From NCBI RefSeq assembly GCF_020216685.1, contig NZ_JAIWNS010000029.1, positions 1 to 16,366 on the forward strand: 16,366 nucleotides of DNA, written 5' to 3'. The translations under genes were made by a program, and so were the position numbers. Positions 14,440 through 16,366 of the stretch are shown here, piece after piece. Numbering within the stretch: position 1 is the stretch's first letter; each line of letters begins with the position of its first letter. Source of the stretch: Methanospirillum hungatei. Lineage in GTDB: Archaea; Halobacteriota; Methanomicrobia; Methanomicrobiales; Methanospirillaceae. A model generated the notes under the pieces. That model was not told the DNA's origin. It did not search any database and was given only the letters and a program-made list of their open reading frames with translations.

Positions 14440-15402
14440 ATGGAGCTTGAGACATACCTGAAAAAAACAGCAGACGAGGTCAATTCTCTCCTGCAGGATT
14501 GTTATGGAGATCCGAAAACTGCCCTCTCCAGGGCAGCAAATCACCTGTTATTCGCCGGAGGAAAACGTCTCCGCCCGGCATTATTCAAACTGGCAGCCGA
14601 TGCCGTGCATCCGGGGTCATCACAGAAGATAATGCAAGCCGGCCTTGCCCTTGAGGTGACTCATAACTTCACTCTGATTCATGATGACATCATGGACAAG
14701 GATGTGTATCGTCGGGGTCAGAAGACCGTACATACCCTCTGGGGTGAACCTGCTGCAATACTTGCCGGAGATGTTCTCTATGCCCGTGCATTCTTCCTTA
14801 TCTGTAATGCGGAAGCTCCGGAAGGTGCAAAGGTCCGGGCGATATCTCTTCTTGCACGAACCTGTGAGGAGATATGCGAAGGCCAGCAGCAGGATATGTC
14901 TTTTGAAGAACGGGAAGATGTGACCAGAGATGAGTACCTGGAGATGATCACCAAGAAGACTGGTGTGCTCTATGGTGCTGCAGCAGCTATTGGTTCCCTT
15001 CTTGCAGGCGGCTCTGATGCACAGGGTGATGCACTCTATACGTACGGGTGCAAGATCGGTGCAGCCTTCCAGATTCAGGATGATCTCATTGATCTCCTCG
15101 CCTCATCTGAAAAATCAGGAAAGGATCAGGCATCAGACATCAGAGAAGGAAAACAAACTCTGATTGCCATTACTGCACGGGAGAAGGGGATTGATCTCAA
15201 ACCCTGGCGTCGCTCTCTGAGCAAAGAAGACATCGTGTCCCTCATTGCACTGCTGAATGAAAAAGGGGTGATTCACTCCGTAGAGCAGGAAGCGAATGAT
15301 ATGATCAGTTCTGCAATCAATGGGCTTTCTGTCCTTCCTGATACGAAAGAAAAGAAACTGCTTGCTGATCTTGCCTGGTACTTTATCAAAAGGGACTACT
15401 GA
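14440..15402 (+). CDS. idsA: Short-chain polyprenyl diphosphate synthase (geranylgeranyl/farnesyl)
   Basis: This E-type prenyltransferase adds isopentenyl diphosphate units to allylic diphosphates, giving the C20 (possibly also C15) chains of archaeal ether lipids. In 320 residues it shows GGKRLRP (40-46), the first aspartate-rich motif HDDIMD (Asp82, 83, 86) followed by RRG, GQQQDM (148-153) and the second motif QIQDDLID (Asp214, 215, 218). Phe77, five residues before the first Asp, is the aromatic residue that limits chain length to about C20 in archaeal GGPP synthases. A weak AAGGA overlaps the RNase J stop, 11 bases upstream. The stop shares one base with gltX. The exact product length cannot be read from the sequence. 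Confidence 0.93.
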   Translation: MELETYLKKTADEVNSLLQDCYGDPKTALSRAANHLLFAGGKRLRPALFKLAADAVHPGSSQKIMQAGLALEVTHNFTLIHDDIMDKDVYRRGQKTVHTLWGEPAAILAGDVLYARAFFLICNAEAPEGAKVRAISLLARTCEEICEGQQQDMSFEEREDVTRDEYLEMITKKTGVLYGAAAAIGSLLAGGSDAQGDALYTYGCKIGAAFQIQDDLIDLLASSEKSGKDQASDIREGKQTLIAITAREKGIDLKPWRRSLSKEDIVSLIALLNEKGVIHSVEQEANDMISSAINGLSVLPDTKEKKLLADLAWYFIKRDY

Positions 15403-16366
15403 TGGACGACGTGCGTTCTGTATTACTCATTGCTGCTCTCTCCAATGCAGTGAAACATAAGAGTGTGCCGGCTGCAGGGGCAGTGATGGGTGCCATTCTT
15501 GGAACCCATCCGGAACTTCGTTCAAAGGCCGGTGAGATAAAAGGATTACTGGGATCGGTTCTGGAAGAGGTTTCTTCGTTATCTGCCGAAGATCGGGAAG
15601 AGAAGCTGAAAACCATAGCTCCTGACCAGTATGCCTCCCTCTTTGAAAAGAAGGAGAAGAAGAAGACCGGTCTTCCGGATCTTCCAAAGGCTGAAAAGGG
15701 GGTTGTGATGCGGTTTGCTCCCAATCCCTCAGGGCCGCTTCATCTTGGACATGCACGGGCAGCATTTCTCAACGATGAGTACATACGGCGGTATGGCGGG
15801 AAGTATATCCTCCGGATAGAGGACACCGATCCAAAACGGGTGGATCCCGAGGCCTATGATATGGTCAGGGAGGATATCGCATGGATGGGTCTTTCCATCG
15901 CTGAAACCATCTTCCAGTCAGATCGGTTCTCAAAATATTATGAGGTCGGAAAGGAGCTCATTCAGAAAGGCCATGCTTATGTCTGCCGGTGTGACAACGA
16001 GAAGTTCAAGGATCTCAAGATGCACAAGACCGCCTGTCCCTGCCGGAGTCAGTCCCCTGAAGAAGCACTGGACCTCTTTGAACAGATGCTTGACGGGGCA
16101 TTTGCCGAGGGTGAGGTTGGTGTCAGGTTAAAGACCGATCTCTCTCATCCTGACCCGGCCATGCGTGACTATCCACTGTTCCGGGTTCTTACGTCCACTC
16201 CTCACCAGCGGGTTGATGCTATCGTATACCCGCTCATGAACCTTTCCGTGGCGGTAGATGATCACCTCCTTGGGATGACCCATGTCATCAGGGGGAAGGA
16301 TCATATCGCGAACACGAAAAGGCAGGAGTTCATCTTCAGATATATGGGCTGGGAGGCGCCGGTATA
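15402..16366 (+). CDS. gltX: Glutamyl-tRNA synthetase, archaeal type, 3' partial
   Basis: The enzyme charges tRNA-Glu; archaeal forms are normally non-discriminating enough to serve tRNA-Gln too, with GatDE correcting the product. The visible 321 codons begin at an ATG sharing a base with the idsA stop. An N-terminal region of about 105 residues, typical of archaeal GluRS, precedes the class I catalytic domain: RFAPNPSGPLHLGHARAAF with the HIGH-equivalent HLGH at 114-117, then YILRIEDTDPKRVDPEAYD. Cys195, 197, 212 and 214 (CRC, CPC) resemble the zinc site of GluRS enzymes. VDDHLLGMTHVIRGKDH is near the right edge. The KMSKS-type loop and anticodon-binding region lie outside the window. The frame is open to the last base. 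Confidence 0.95.
   Translation, partial: MDDVRSVLLIAALSNAVKHKSVPAAGAVMGAILGTHPELRSKAGEIKGLLGSVLEEVSSLSAEDREEKLKTIAPDQYASLFEKKEKKKTGLPDLPKAEKGVVMRFAPNPSGPLHLGHARAAFLNDEYIRRYGGKYILRIEDTDPKRVDPEAYDMVREDIAWMGLSIAETIFQSDRFSKYYEVGKELIQKGHAYVCRCDNEKFKDLKMHKTACPCRSQSPEEALDLFEQMLDGAFAEGEVGVRLKTDLSHPDPAMRDYPLFRVLTSTPHQRVDAIVYPLMNLSVAVDDHLLGMTHVIRGKDHIANTKRQEFIFRYMGWEAPV

Noticed and set aside
1..16366. Defence system, CRISPR array, prophage or other mobile element
   Set aside because: No spaced direct repeats, transposase, integrase, Cas or toxin genes are present. All genes are co-oriented and, except for the CBS genes, are recognisable housekeeping or widely conserved families.

Overview
The window is a gene-dense, entirely plus-strand stretch of a euryarchaeal chromosome, most likely from a methanogen of the Methanomicrobiales (perhaps Methanospirillum-like). 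Domain-level evidence is the archaeal ribosomal protein and RNA polymerase set (uS13-uS4-uS11-RpoD-eL18-uL13-uS9-RpoN-RpoK-enolase-uS2), deoxyhypusine synthase, the archaeal isoprenoid genes and archaeal-type GluRS. The narrower taxonomic placement is inference from gene order and protein style, not from a search.

Layout. Bases 1-2369 hold three consecutive, tightly coupled genes for proteins made only of CBS domains, four per protein. The first is cut by the left edge. A 174-base gap (2370-2543) carries a TATA-like element and a T7 run before a solo deoxyhypusine synthase gene (2544-3512). A 122-base gap with a second TATA-like element precedes tRNA-Ser(GCT) at 3635-3718. From there a very long, nearly gapless array runs to the right edge: rps13, rps4, rps11, rpoD, rpl18e, rpl13, rps9, rpoN, tRNA-Pro(CGG), rpoK, eno, rps2, a MEMO-family gene, mevalonate kinase, isopentenyl phosphate kinase, type 2 IPP isomerase, RNase J, a short-chain polyprenyl (GGPP/FPP) synthase and gltX (cut by the right edge).

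How the genes work together. The first part of the array makes small- and large-subunit ribosomal proteins and four RNA polymerase subunits (D, N, K and, through D, the assembly platform). Two tRNA genes sit inside or at the head of the array, so tRNA processing should cut the polycistronic RNA at defined points. The isoprenoid block supplies the kinase, isomerase and prenyltransferase steps from mevalonate to the C20 precursor of archaeal ether lipids; the steps between phosphomevalonate and isopentenyl phosphate are not encoded here. RNase J and GluRS link the array to RNA turnover and aminoacylation. Many junctions overlap by 1-14 bases, which implies translational coupling.

I found no CRISPR array, insertion sequence, integrase or other sign of a mobile or defence system. 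Most of the window is a conserved housekeeping neighbourhood. The points most worth a second look are the twelve-CBS-domain cassette with graded loss of its ligand motif, the tRNA-Pro that begins on the base after the rpoN stop codon, a cysteine cluster around the catalytic lysine of deoxyhypusine synthase, a perfect hairpin inside rpoN and a divergent enolase. No stretch longer than 300 bases lacks a gene.
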